From assembly GCF_003002025.1 (NCBI RefSeq), contig NZ_PVZB01000005.1, positions 1 to 64,000 on the forward strand: DNA of 64,000 nucleotides, read 5' to 3'. This DNA comes from Paraburkholderia sp. BL25I1N1. Its GTDB lineage: Bacteria; Pseudomonadota; Gammaproteobacteria; Burkholderiales; Burkholderiaceae. The translations under genes were made by a program, and so were the position numbers. This document shows, piece by piece, positions 17,714 to 26,551 of this stretch (its first letter is position 1; the number at the start of each line of letters is the position of its first letter). The notes beneath the pieces are model-generated. The model was not told the origin of the DNA, ran no database searches, and was given only the letters and a program-made list of their open reading frames with translations.

Positions 17714-18253
17714 ATGGCTTCTATCATCAAGAATCGCGCGATCGTCAACGATGACTGGACGGTCGTGCGCCCGGCAGAAGATGGCTCGCTGCCCGCGGTG
17801 AACGAATTGCCGGCAGGCAAGGTGCTGGTGCCGCTCGCGTTGTGGCAGGCTGAACGTGATGCGTTGACCGCTGCGCGTAGCGCCGCTGAGATCGGCGTGT
17901 GGCTCGCGCCGGACAGTGAACCGGCGGATATCGTCGCCGACTTCGACAAGATCGCGCTGATCGGCGTGGACTTCCCGGTGTTCCGCGACGGCCGCGGCTA
18001 CAGCATCGGCCGCTTGCTGCGCGAGCGCTATGGTTACAAGGGCGAGCTGCGCGCAATTGGCGACGTGCTGCGCGATCAACTGGCGTTCATGTTCCGTTGC
18101 GGCTTCGACGCGTACGCATTGCGCGCGGACAAAGACTTCGACGACGCACTGAAAGCGTTCGACGAATTCAGCTTCAACTATCAGGGCGCGGTGAACTCGT
18201 CGCCGCTATTCCGCCGCCGTGAAGCGGGCGAACTGACCAAGGCATCGGCATGA
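17714..18253 (+). CDS. DUF934 family protein
   Basis: A 179-residue soluble protein of the DUF934 family, which is consistently found next to cysI and cysH in beta- and alphaproteobacteria. Visible conserved features are GVWLAPDSEP, FPVFRDGRGYSIGRLLRERYGYKGELRAIGD-type residues near positions 85-120, and FMFRCGFDAY. AAGGA precedes the ATG. Its stop overlaps the cysH start (ATGA), so it is translationally coupled. The biochemical role is unknown. A helper function for sulfite reductase, such as assembly or electron delivery, is only inferred from neighbourhood. Confidence 0.88.
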   Translation: MASIIKNRAIVNDDWTVVRPAEDGSLPAVNELPAGKVLVPLALWQAERDALTAARSAAEIGVWLAPDSEPADIVADFDKIALIGVDFPVFRDGRGYSIGRLLRERYGYKGELRAIGDVLRDQLAFMFRCGFDAYALRADKDFDDALKAFDEFSFNYQGAVNSSPLFRRREAGELTKASA

Positions 18254-18996
18254 GCGAAGTTCAAACCCTCACGCCGGAACTCGCCGCAAAGGTCGAGCGC
18301 CTCGATGCGTTGCTCGACTCGATCGCCGCGCGTCACGAGAACGTGAAGCTCGCCAGCAGCCTCGCAGCGGAAGACATGCTGCTCACGCATGCGATTCTGT
18401 CGCGCGGCGTGAAGATCGGTATCTTCTCGCTGAACACCGGCCGCTTGCATGCGGAAACGCTCGGCATGCTCGATCGCGTGAAAGAGCGCTACGGCTACGA
18501 CATCGAACAGTTTCATCCGCAAGCTGCGGCGGTCGAGGAATACGTCGGTTCGCACGGGCTGAACGCGTTCTATGAAAGCGTCGATCTGCGCAAGCGCTGC
18601 TGCGAAATCCGCAAGGTCGAACCGTTGAACCGCGCGCTGTCAAATGTTAGTGCATGGGTCACGGGCCAACGTCGCGAGCAATCGGTGACGCGTGCCGAGT
18701 TGCATGCGGAAGAGCACGACGCCGCACGTAATATCGCCAAGTTCAATCCGCTGACCGAGTGGACCGAGGCCGAAGTGTGGGACTACCTGAAAGCGTTCGA
18801 TGTGCCGGTCAATCCGCTGCATGCGCGTGGTTATCCGAGCATCGGCTGCGAGCCTTGCACGCGCGCCGTGCGCCCCGGCGAAGATAGCCGGGCAGGGCGC
18901 TGGTGGTGGGAGTCGCGCGATACGAAGGAATGCGGACTGCACATCACGACGATTACGCCGATCGCAGTAGAGCGCGGCGCAGACGTCCAGGCCTGA
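18250..18996 (+). CDS. cysH: adenylylsulfate (APS) reductase
   Basis: A 248-residue reductase of the PAPS/APS reductase family. It has Cys117-Cys118 and Cys200-x-x-Cys203, the two pairs that bind a [4Fe-4S] cluster and mark enzymes using APS rather than PAPS, plus the C-terminal KECGLH motif with the catalytic cysteine (Cys228). It reduces APS to sulfite with thioredoxin or glutaredoxin. APS use is consistent with absence of a cysC kinase in the cluster. The start overlaps the DUF934 stop. Confidence 0.92.
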   Translation: MSEVQTLTPELAAKVERLDALLDSIAARHENVKLASSLAAEDMLLTHAILSRGVKIGIFSLNTGRLHAETLGMLDRVKERYGYDIEQFHPQAAAVEEYVGSHGLNAFYESVDLRKRCCEIRKVEPLNRALSNVSAWVTGQRREQSVTRAELHAEEHDAARNIAKFNPLTEWTEAEVWDYLKAFDVPVNPLHARGYPSIGCEPCTRAVRPGEDSRAGRWWWESRDTKECGLHITTITPIAVERGADVQA

Positions 18997-19008
18997 AGTT
19001 GAGCGAGC

Positions 19009-19032
19009 GGGCCTTGGTTTTTGGCCCGAACA
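19009..19032 (+). other. hairpin in the cysH-cysD gap
   Basis: A short inverted repeat (CGGGCC, a T-rich loop, then GGCCCG) lies shortly after the cysH stop. There is no U-tract beyond it, so it may be an internal processing or partial-termination site before cysD rather than a full terminator. Confidence 0.35.
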
Positions 19033-19105
19033 CCGCACATACCGATTTGAATACCTGCGCGACGCGAGCAACCGCTTGCGACGCGAACCAACGAAGGACC
19101 CAGAT

Positions 19106-20068
19106 ATGAGCACCACGCTCGATTCCACTGTGAACGCACCGCTCGCCAACACGGCAAACCGTATGGATCACCTCGACTGGCTCGAAGCCGAGTCGATTCA
19201 CATCCTGCGCGAACTGGTCGCTGAATGCAGCAAGCCCGCGCTGCTGTTTTCGGGTGGCAAGGATTCGGTCGTGGTGCTGCACCTCGCGCTGAAGGCTTTC
19301 GGCATTGGCGCGAATCGCAAGACCGTGCTGCCGTTCCCGCTCGTGCATATCGACACCGGCCATAACTACGAGGAAGTGATCGATTTCCGCGATCGTCGCG
19401 CGAAAGAGATTGGCGCTGAACTCGTGGTGGGCCACGTGGAAGATTCGATCAAACGCGGCACGGTGCGTCTGCGTCGTGAACTGGATTCGCGCAACGCCGC
19501 GCAAGCCGTGACGCTGCTCGAAACCATTGAACAGTACGGCTACACCGCGCTGATCGGCGGCGCGCGCCGCGACGAAGAAAAGGCCCGTGCGAAAGAACGG
19601 ATTTTCTCGTTCCGCGACGAATTCGGCCAATGGGATCCGAAGGCACAGCGCCCGGAACTGTGGAGCCTGTATAACGCGCGTCTGCATAACGGCGAACACC
19701 TGCGCGTGTTCCCGATTTCGAACTGGACCGAACTCGACGTGTGGCAGTACATCGCTCGCGAACAGCTCGAACTGCCGTCGATCTACTACGCGCATCAACG
19801 GGAGATCGTGCGCCGTAATGGCCTGCTGGTGCCGGTTACGCCGCTCACGCCGATGCGTGAAGGCGAAGTCAGTGAAACCGCGCTGGTGCGCTTCCGTACC
19901 GTCGGCGACATTAGCTGCACCTGCCCGGTGGAAAGCGACGCGGACGATCTCGAGAAGATCATCGCCGAAACGGCCGTGACCGAAATCACGGAACGCGGCG
20001 CGACGCGGATGGACGACCAGGTCTCCGAAGCCGCCATGGAACAGCGTAAGAAGCAAGGTTATTTCTAA
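19106..20068 (+). CDS. cysD: sulfate adenylyltransferase subunit 2
   Basis: A 320-residue PP-loop ATPase. The ATP-binding motif LLFSGGKDSVVVLHLALKAF and the HIDTGHNYEEVIDFRD segment are typical of CysD. The start at 19106 has GAAGGA upstream, while the longer ORF lacks one. With CysN it forms APS from sulfate and ATP. The gene is followed 21 bases later by cysN. The C-terminal Arg/Gln/Lys-rich tail ending in GYF is the usual CysD end. Confidence 0.95.
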   Translation: MSTTLDSTVNAPLANTANRMDHLDWLEAESIHILRELVAECSKPALLFSGGKDSVVVLHLALKAFGIGANRKTVLPFPLVHIDTGHNYEEVIDFRDRRAKEIGAELVVGHVEDSIKRGTVRLRRELDSRNAAQAVTLLETIEQYGYTALIGGARRDEEKARAKERIFSFRDEFGQWDPKAQRPELWSLYNARLHNGEHLRVFPISNWTELDVWQYIAREQLELPSIYYAHQREIVRRNGLLVPVTPLTPMREGEVSETALVRFRTVGDISCTCPVESDADDLEKIIAETAVTEITERGATRMDDQVSEAAMEQRKKQGYF

Positions 20069-20089
20069 GCACACGAGGGCAATGCAATC

Positions 20090-21403
20090 ATGAGTATTCA
20101 TCAACCAGAAGACCTCGGCGTGCTGCGTTTCATTACCGCAGGTAGCGTCGACGATGGCAAGAGCACTTTGATCGGCCGCCTGCTGTACGACAGCAAGGCT
20201 GTGCTTTCAGACCAGCTCTCGGCGCTGTCGCGCGCGAAGAATAAGCGTACCGTCGGCGACGAAATCGATCTGTCGCTGCTGACGGACGGCCTCGAAGCCG
20301 AACGCGAGCAAGGCATCACGATCGATGTCGCGTACCGTTACTTCGCGACTGCGAAGCGCAAGTTCATCATCGCCGATACGCCGGGCCACGAGCAGTACAC
20401 GCGCAACATGGTGACGGGCGCGTCGACCGCCCATGCGGCGATTATTCTCGTCGACGCAACGCGCGTGACTTTCGTCGATGGCGTGGCGCAACTGCTGCCG
20501 CAAACCAAGCGTCATAGCGCGATCGTCAAGCTGCTCGGTTTGCAGCACGCGATCGTCGCCATCAACAAGATGGACCTGGTCAATTACAGCGAGCAGCGTT
20601 TCAACGAGATTCGCGACGCGTATGTCGAACTCGCGCGTCAACTGGGCTTGAGCGACGTGCGTTTCGTGCCGGTGTCGGCGCTCAAGGGCGACAACATCGT
20701 GACGGCGAGCGAAAGCATGCCGTGGTACGCGGGCGAGCCATTGCTGGATCTGCTCGAAGCGTTGCCGGTGGAAGTGCCGACGGGTCAGGCGCTGCGCTTC
20801 CCGGTGCAATGGGTGGCGCGCCAGGACGGTAGCCAGGCCGACGATTTCCGCGGCTACATGGGCCGTGTCGAAGCCGGCGAAGTGAAGCTCGGCGATACGA
20901 TTGTCGTGTTGCCGGCCAATCGCGAAGCGACGGTTGCGGAAATCATTGCGCCGGTGCCGGGCGGCACGGCCGCGGTGGACCGCGCGTTCGCAGGGCAAAC
21001 GGTGACGATTCGTCTCGCGGAAGACGTCGACGTGTCGCGCGGCGACACCTTTGTGTTGCGTGAAGCGGCGCCGGAGCCGGCGAAGAAGCTGGAAGCCGAT
21101 CTGTGCTGGTTCGATGACACGCCGCTGTCGACGCAACGCAAGTATTTGTTGAAGCAGACTACCAATACGGTGTTCGCGCGGATCGGTGCGATCAAGGAAG
21201 TGCTCGACGTGCACACGCTGTCGCAGGCGACCGATCGCAAGGATCTGACGATGAACGACATCGGCCGCGTGGCGCTGACGTTGCAGAAGCCGCTGGTGTG
21301 CGATGTCTACGACTCGCATCAGGGTACGGGTGCGTTCGTGCTGATCGACGAAGCGACGCACCACACCGTCGCTGCCGGGATGATCCGGGCGTTTTCGGCT
21401 TAA
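20090..21403 (+). CDS. cysN: sulfate adenylyltransferase subunit 1 (GTPase)
   Basis: A 437-residue EF-Tu-like GTPase. The P-loop is GSVDDGKSTLIGRLL, followed by ADTPGHEQYTRNM and AINKMDLV. Domains 2 and 3 follow to a normal CysN C-terminus, with no fused CysC (APS kinase) domain. GTP hydrolysis drives APS synthesis by CysD. No kinase gene is nearby, which agrees with direct APS reduction by the adjacent CysH. Confidence 0.95.
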   Translation: MSIHQPEDLGVLRFITAGSVDDGKSTLIGRLLYDSKAVLSDQLSALSRAKNKRTVGDEIDLSLLTDGLEAEREQGITIDVAYRYFATAKRKFIIADTPGHEQYTRNMVTGASTAHAAIILVDATRVTFVDGVAQLLPQTKRHSAIVKLLGLQHAIVAINKMDLVNYSEQRFNEIRDAYVELARQLGLSDVRFVPVSALKGDNIVTASESMPWYAGEPLLDLLEALPVEVPTGQALRFPVQWVARQDGSQADDFRGYMGRVEAGEVKLGDTIVVLPANREATVAEIIAPVPGGTAAVDRAFAGQTVTIRLAEDVDVSRGDTFVLREAAPEPAKKLEADLCWFDDTPLSTQRKYLLKQTTNTVFARIGAIKEVLDVHTLSQATDRKDLTMNDIGRVALTLQKPLVCDVYDSHQGTGAFVLIDEATHHTVAAGMIRAFSA

Positions 21404-21450
21404 GCGGGCGAGGGCGCATGGTTCGCGCCCCAACCAACAGGTTGATTCAA

Positions 21451-22206
21451 ATGGGTAAGGTTTATCTGATCGGCGCAGGGCCCGGCGCTGCGGACCTGAT
21501 TACGGTACGCGGCGCGCGGCTGCTCGGCACCGCCGACGTGGTATTGCACGACGCGCTGGTCGAACCGGCCATGCTCGATTACGCGCCTGCGCATGCGCGG
21601 CGGATTGCGGTGGGCAAGCGCTGCGGGCAATTGTCGACAGCCCAGCAGTTCATCAACAAGCAGATCGTCGACGCCGCTTTGGAGCACGACGTGGTGGTGC
21701 GCCTGAAAGGCGGCGATCCGATGCTGTTCGGCCGCGCTGATGAGGAAATGCGGGCGCTTGAGGCTGCCGGTATCGAGTATGAGATTGTGCCTGGGATTAC
21801 TGCTGCTCTGGCGAGTGCGGCTTCTTTGAAGCGGTCTTTGACGCTGCGGGGTGTATCGCGCAGTGTTGCACTGGCTACTTTTAGTCGGGCGCCTGGGTCT
21901 GATGAAATTCGCGAGCAGGTTAACGCGGATTCGCTGGTGTTTTATATGGGCCGGGATAGTGGCGTTGAGATTGCGCAGCAGTTGATTGAGGCCGGCAAGC
22001 CTGTTGCCACGCCGGTGGCGATTGTCGAAGCTTGCAGCACCGAGCGCGAGCGCATGCTGACGCTCACACTCGAAGAACTCGCAGCCGGCGACGCCCAGCG
22101 CTGGGTCGATGCATCGCAGCCGAGCCTGCTGATGATCGGCGACGCGTTTGCCGAGCGGCGGCTCGACGTGGTGCGTGCGGCCGACGGAATGCGGGTCGCC
22201 GCGTAA
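21451..22206 (+). CDS. cobA: uroporphyrinogen-III C-methyltransferase
   Basis: A 251-residue SUMT. It begins KVYLIGAGPGAADLITVRG and has VVRLKGGDPMLFGR and VPGITAALASAASL, all family motifs. It converts uroporphyrinogen III to precorrin-2, the branch to siroheme (needed by CysI) and cobalamin. It is a single-domain form without the CysG dehydrogenase/chelatase part. ATG 21451 is the family-like start. Codons between about 21770 and 22020 use T at the third position much more than flanking codons, an unusual patch. It ends the cys operon, and the next gene is on the opposite strand. Confidence 0.93.
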   Translation: MGKVYLIGAGPGAADLITVRGARLLGTADVVLHDALVEPAMLDYAPAHARRIAVGKRCGQLSTAQQFINKQIVDAALEHDVVVRLKGGDPMLFGRADEEMRALEAAGIEYEIVPGITAALASAASLKRSLTLRGVSRSVALATFSRAPGSDEIREQVNADSLVFYMGRDSGVEIAQQLIEAGKPVATPVAIVEACSTERERMLTLTLEELAAGDAQRWVDASQPSLLMIGDAFAERRLDVVRAADGMRVAA

Positions 22207-22219
22207 GCCATCGTCCCCG

Positions 22220-23248
22220 TCATCCGCCCCGCAACTCCCCCGGCCCTTTCCCTGTCCAGCGCTTGAGTGCCCGCCGGAAATTCGCCGGGTCGCTGAAGCC
22301 GAGCAGCATCGCGATGTCGTCGGTGCTCATCTTCGTGGTCTTCAGATATTCGGTGGCAAGCGAACAGCGCACGTCGTCGACGATCGCGACGAACGACGTG
22401 CCTTCGCTCTCCAGCCGTCGTCGTAACGTGCGGCTCGTCATCTTCAATGCTTGCGCGGCTTCTTCCATCCCCGGAAATTCGCCGGGCTTGCGCATCAGCA
22501 TCTGATACACCTCCCCCGATACGCCGACCGAAGTCTTTGCCTGCCCGATCAGCCGGTCGCAGGTTTCCTGCAATAACGTGGCGGTGAGCCGGTGCGCGAG
22601 CTGCGGCTTCTGCTCGAGAATGCTGCTGTCGTAATGAAGCTCGCATTGCGGCTGATCGAAATAGCACGGACAGCCGAGGTATTCGCTGTAGATGTTCGCA
22701 TGCGCGGGCGCCGGATAGGAAAAGCAGGCTTTGGTCGGCGGACAGCTTCGGCCCGCAACGTCCTGAAGATGCGTGACGTGCTGCATGAACTGTTGTTCGA
22801 GCAGGAACTGGCGCAGTTCGGGCGACGGACTGGAGATGAAAGCGTCCGGAAAGGTCCAGATGCCTTCGTCCGGATATTCGGTCCACTCGATCGTGAGCGT
22901 CGGCGTCGCAAGCTGGTGATACTTCACGCCCAGCCGGAAGTAATCGCGCAATGACAGGCAAGACATCAGCGCGTAACCGTACATCCCGTACGCGGACAGA
23001 TGCAGCCGCGAGCCGGTGATGAACGGCGTCGCCGGACTGCATGACAGCAAGATCGCATTGCGGCACACGGCAACGTATTGCCGCACCGAAGTCAGCGCCG
23101 CCGCATCGTTGATCCGCTCGGCGTCCACACCGCTGCCTTTGAGGCAGTCCTCGGGCGCAATGCCCTGTTCGCCGAGCACTTCGACCAGCGCGGCGATCTT
23201 GTACGGTGCGTAAATACGCTCGTTCTGCAACGGCAGCTTCGACGGCAT
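22220..23248 (-). CDS. AraC family transcriptional regulator
   Basis: A 342-residue regulator. The N-terminal about 200 residues form the arabinose-binding-type sensor domain seen in OruR/ArgR-like AraC proteins. The C-terminal 85 residues hold the double HTH (EEAAQALKMTSRTLRRRLESEG and DIAMLLGFSDPANFRRALKRWTG). It is divergent from the beta-keto-acid cleavage gene, so it most likely controls the following four-gene catabolic set. The effector is unknown. Confidence 0.88.
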   Translation of the reverse strand: MPSKLPLQNERIYAPYKIAALVEVLGEQGIAPEDCLKGSGVDAERINDAAALTSVRQYVAVCRNAILLSCSPATPFITGSRLHLSAYGMYGYALMSCLSLRDYFRLGVKYHQLATPTLTIEWTEYPDEGIWTFPDAFISSPSPELRQFLLEQQFMQHVTHLQDVAGRSCPPTKACFSYPAPAHANIYSEYLGCPCYFDQPQCELHYDSSILEQKPQLAHRLTATLLQETCDRLIGQAKTSVGVSGEVYQMLMRKPGEFPGMEEAAQALKMTSRTLRRRLESEGTSFVAIVDDVRCSLATEYLKTTKMSTDDIAMLLGFSDPANFRRALKRWTGKGPGELRGG

Positions 23249-23381
23249 CGCTTCACCTCAGATTGTCCCGGAACAACATCCGTGTGTCCGAAAATGACCT
23301 TACGGGCGGGATCGTATCCCACTAACATCGGTATCACAACAGGCAGTTCATTCGTGGATCGCCGCCGATAAGGAGACACCC
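23249..23381. promoter_or_regulatory. divergent promoter of the BKACE cassette
   Basis: This 133-base region separates the AraC regulator from the cleavage enzyme. It contains the short palindrome GGGATCGTATCCC at 23308-23320 and an AAGGAG ribosome site six bases before the TTG start of the enzyme. The palindrome is a candidate regulator site but is unproven. Confidence 0.45.
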
Positions 23382-24314
23382 TTGCTCAGCCGCAAAGTCA
23401 TTATTTCCTGCGCAGTGACCGGCGCGACGCATACGCCGTCGATGTCCGAATATCTCCCTCTGACGCCGGCGCAGATCGCTGCCCAGTCGATCGAAGCGGC
23501 CGAAGCCGGCGCCGCGATCCTGCATCTGCATGCGCGTAATCCCGCCGACGGCAAACCGACGCCTTCGCCCGAAGTGTTCCGGCAATTCGTGCCTGCGATC
23601 GTCGAGGCCACCGACGCGGTCATCAACATCACGACCGGCGGCAGCACGCGCATGACGCTCGCCGACCGGCTCGCCTACCCGCGCCTCGCGAAGCCGGAAA
23701 TGTGCTCACTGAACATGGGCTCGATGAACTTCTCGATCCACCCGATCGCCGCGCGCATGCCGTCATGGCGCTATGACTGGGAGAAGGACTTCATCGAAGG
23801 GATGGAAGACACGATCTTCCGCAATACCTTCAAGGACATCAAAAGCATCCTGCTCGAACTGGGCGAGACCGGCACACGCTTCGAGTTCGAATGCTACGAC
23901 GTCGGGCATCTGTACAACCTTGCGCATTTCGTCGACCAGGGTTTGATCAAGCCGCCGTTCTTCATTCAATCGGTATTCGGCATTCTCGGCGGACTCGGCG
24001 CGGACCCCGAGAACATGACGGTGATGCGTTCGACCGCCGACCGGCTGTTCGGCCGCGAAAACTACCAGTTCTCGATTCTCGGCGCAGGCCGTCATCAGAT
24101 GGCGTTCGTGACGATGGGGGCGATCATGGGCGGCAACGTGCGCGTGGGCCTCGAAGACAGCGTGTATCTGTCCAAAGGCGTGAAAGCGGAAAGCAACGCG
24201 CAGCAGGTGCGCAAGATTCGCCGCATTCTCGAAGAGCTGTCGTTCGAGATCGCGACACCGGCCGAAGCGCGACAGATGCTCGGCCTCAAAGGTGCGGACA
24301 AGGTCAGCTTCTGA
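23382..24314 (+). CDS. beta-keto acid cleavage enzyme (BKACE, DUF849)
   Basis: A 310-residue Zn-dependent TIM-barrel enzyme. The metal-binding pair is His48 and His50 in ILHLHARN, with CYDVGHLYNLAHF, GILGGLGADPENM and RVGLEDSVYL as further family motifs. BKACE enzymes condense a beta-keto acid with acetyl-CoA to give acetoacetate and a new CoA ester; substrates include 3-keto-5-aminohexanoate and dehydrocarnitine. The start is TTG with a strong AAGGAG upstream. The two downstream SDR genes could generate its beta-keto acid substrate. The exact substrate cannot be read from sequence. Confidence 0.88.
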   Translation: MLSRKVIISCAVTGATHTPSMSEYLPLTPAQIAAQSIEAAEAGAAILHLHARNPADGKPTPSPEVFRQFVPAIVEATDAVINITTGGSTRMTLADRLAYPRLAKPEMCSLNMGSMNFSIHPIAARMPSWRYDWEKDFIEGMEDTIFRNTFKDIKSILLELGETGTRFEFECYDVGHLYNLAHFVDQGLIKPPFFIQSVFGILGGLGADPENMTVMRSTADRLFGRENYQFSILGAGRHQMAFVTMGAIMGGNVRVGLEDSVYLSKGVKAESNAQQVRKIRRILEELSFEIATPAEARQMLGLKGADKVSF

Positions 24315-24409
24315 GCCGGCCCCCGCGCAATCCGCCGACCCGCTGAACCGGCGAGCCGGTCAAACCCAATCGATAAAAACAACAACACGCCTTCATAGGT
24401 GGAGACATC

Positions 24410-25753
24410 ATGACAACCCAGAGCGCCGGCCTTGCCGGCAACGCGCTGCATCGCATCGCGACGCATAAGGCGATGCTGAGACTGATCCCGCTGATGTGCG
24501 TGATCTATTTCATGTCGTACCTCGACCGCACCAACGTGTCGCTCGCGAAGGCGCGGCTTGCCACCGATCTCGGCATCAGCGCGGCCGCGTACGGTCTCGG
24601 CGCGGGCATCTTCTTCATCGGCTATGCGCTGCTCGAAGTGCCGAGCAATCTGATCGCGCACCGGGTCGGGCCGCGTCGCTGGATCGCGCGGATCGCGGTG
24701 ACGTGGGGCGCTCTCTCCGCGTCGATGATGTTCGTGCAGGGCGAGTGGTCGTTCTATGCGATCCGCGTGCTGCTCGGCATCGCCGAAGCGGGTCTATTCC
24801 CGGCGCTGATGTACATGGTGACGATGTGGTTCGCGCCGCAGGATCGCTCGGTGGCGGTGGGCTGGATCTACACCGCGCCCGCGCTGGCGCTCGTGATCGG
24901 CAATCCGCTGGGCGGCGCGTTCATGCAGATGGACGGCTTGGGCGGCCTGCACGGCTGGCAGTGGCTGTTCCTGCTCGAAGGCTTGCCGACCATCTTTGTG
25001 GGCATGTTTCTGTGGTTCAAGCTGCCGGAAAAGCCGTCCGACGCACGCTGGCTGTCCGCCGACGAAGCGCGTGCACTCGAAGCGCGCGCCGTGCCGGATG
25101 CCGCGCATCCGGGAATGTTCTCGCAAGACTGGGTCGCCGCGTTGAAGCGTCCGGCCACGATGCTGATCGGCCTGATCTACTTTCTGAACCAGGTCGCGTT
25201 CGTCGGGCTCGTCTTCTTCACGCCCGCGATGATTCAGCAGATGCATGTGCAATCGCCGCTAATGATCGGCGTGCTGTCGAGCAGTGTCGGGATCGGCTTT
25301 CTGCTCGGTGTGCTGGTGCTGCCGCGCATACATCGCCGGGTGACGAACGACTGTTTCTATCTGGGTGTGCTGACCCTGGGGCTGGTGATCAGCGCGATCC
25401 TGTTCATCTCGTCGAGCGTGCTGTCCGTGCAACTCCTGCTGTTCGTCGCGACCGCGTTCTTCGCGGGCGGCGTGTTGCCGCTCTACTGGGCGATCGCGAT
25501 GAAGCGGCTGCACGGCATCCAGGCCGCGGCGGGACTCGCGTTCATCAACACGCTCGGCCTGATCGGCGGATTCGTCGGGCCGTATCTGTTCGGCCTCGCG
25601 GAAAGTGCGTCAGGTCATAGCGCGTCCGGGTTTTCGGTGGTCGTGGGCGCGTCGATTCTCGGCCTGGCCCTCGTGCCTTTGCTCGCGAAGGCGATTCAGT
25701 CAGAAGGACGCGCGGCGAGTCCCGCCGAACCGCTGTTGAACACTGAGTCATAA
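24410..25753 (+). CDS. MFS transporter, anion:cation symporter family
   Basis: A 447-residue inner-membrane transporter with twelve predicted hydrophobic segments. The [17 protein letters not shown] motif at residues about 26-42 marks the ACS group, which imports organic anions such as phthalate, tartrate, glucarate or hydroxy acids. A GGTGGAG ribosome site precedes the ATG. Lying between BKACE and the SDR genes, it presumably imports the growth substrate of this pathway, suggesting a carboxylate. Confidence 0.9.
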   Translation: MTTQSAGLAGNALHRIATHKAMLRLIPLMCVIYFMSYLDRTNVSLAKARLATDLGISAAAYGLGAGIFFIGYALLEVPSNLIAHRVGPRRWIARIAVTWGALSASMMFVQGEWSFYAIRVLLGIAEAGLFPALMYMVTMWFAPQDRSVAVGWIYTAPALALVIGNPLGGAFMQMDGLGGLHGWQWLFLLEGLPTIFVGMFLWFKLPEKPSDARWLSADEARALEARAVPDAAHPGMFSQDWVAALKRPATMLIGLIYFLNQVAFVGLVFFTPAMIQQMHVQSPLMIGVLSSSVGIGFLLGVLVLPRIHRRVTNDCFYLGVLTLGLVISAILFISSSVLSVQLLLFVATAFFAGGVLPLYWAIAMKRLHGIQAAAGLAFINTLGLIGGFVGPYLFGLAESASGHSASGFSVVVGASILGLALVPLLAKAIQSEGRAASPAEPLLNTES

Positions 25754-25794
25754 CTGCAGCGCCATTCCGGCGCTGCCGATTACGAGAACAAACA

Positions 25795-26535
25795 ATGAGA
25801 TTGAATGGAAAGGTCACCATCGTGACGGGCGCGGGGCAGGGCATCGGCGCTGCGACCGCACTCAAATTCGCGAAAGAAGGCGCGCGCGTCGCGGTGTGCG
25901 ACGTGAATCACGACGCGGTGTCTCAGGTCGCGGCCGCGTGCCACGCGGCGGGTTCGCAGGCGCTCTGCTTCACGCTCGACGTGACGAACCGCGCGGCGGT
26001 GGACGGCATGGTGGCTGACGTGCGTGAGCGGTTCCGGCAGATCGACGTGCTGGTGAACAACGCCGGCATCACGCGCGACGCGCGCCTGCAAAAGATGACG
26101 CTCCAGCAGTTCGACGACGTGATCGACGTGAACCTGCGCGGCGTGTTCCATGCGGCTCAGGCGGTCGTCGAAACAATGATCGCGCAGGGCTCGGGCGTGA
26201 TCCTGAATGCGAGTTCCGTGGTCGGCCTGTACGGCAACTACGGGCAGACCAACTATGCGGCGGCGAAGTTCGGCGTGATCGGCTTTACGAAGACATGGAG
26301 CCGCGAACTGGGACCGAAGGGCATTCGCGTCAACGCGATTGCGCCGGGGTTCATCGACACACCGATTCTCTCGACCGTGCCGCGGGAAGTGCTCGCGAAA
26401 ATGCGCGAGCAGGTGCCGCTGCGCCGGCTCGGCACGCCCGAGGAGATCGCCAATATCTACGCCTTTCTCGCGAGCGACGAAGCGAGCTATATCAACGGCG
26501 CCGTGATCGAAGCATCCGGCGGCATGACGCTTTAA
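25795..26535 (+). CDS. SDR family oxidoreductase (FabG-like)
   Basis: A 246-residue short-chain dehydrogenase. Cofactor motif TGAGQGIG (residues 11-18), NNAG (88-91) and catalytic Ser141, Tyr154 and Lys158 (YAAAK) are intact. Asp36 at the end of the second strand favours NAD. The overall sequence resembles 3-oxoacyl-ACP or 3-hydroxyacyl dehydrogenases. In this cassette it may oxidise a 3-hydroxy acid to the beta-keto acid used by BKACE. The role is inferred from neighbours. Confidence 0.9.
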   Translation: MRLNGKVTIVTGAGQGIGAATALKFAKEGARVAVCDVNHDAVSQVAAACHAAGSQALCFTLDVTNRAAVDGMVADVRERFRQIDVLVNNAGITRDARLQKMTLQQFDDVIDVNLRGVFHAAQAVVETMIAQGSGVILNASSVVGLYGNYGQTNYAAAKFGVIGFTKTWSRELGPKGIRVNAIAPGFIDTPILSTVPREVLAKMREQVPLRRLGTPEEIANIYAFLASDEASYINGAVIEASGGMTL

Positions 26536-26551
26536 ACATTCGAGGACCTGC

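Noticed and set aside
15925..17949. 674-codon minus-strand frame opposite cysI
   Set aside because: Antisense shadow. cysI is fully supported by its iron-sulfur and siroheme motifs.
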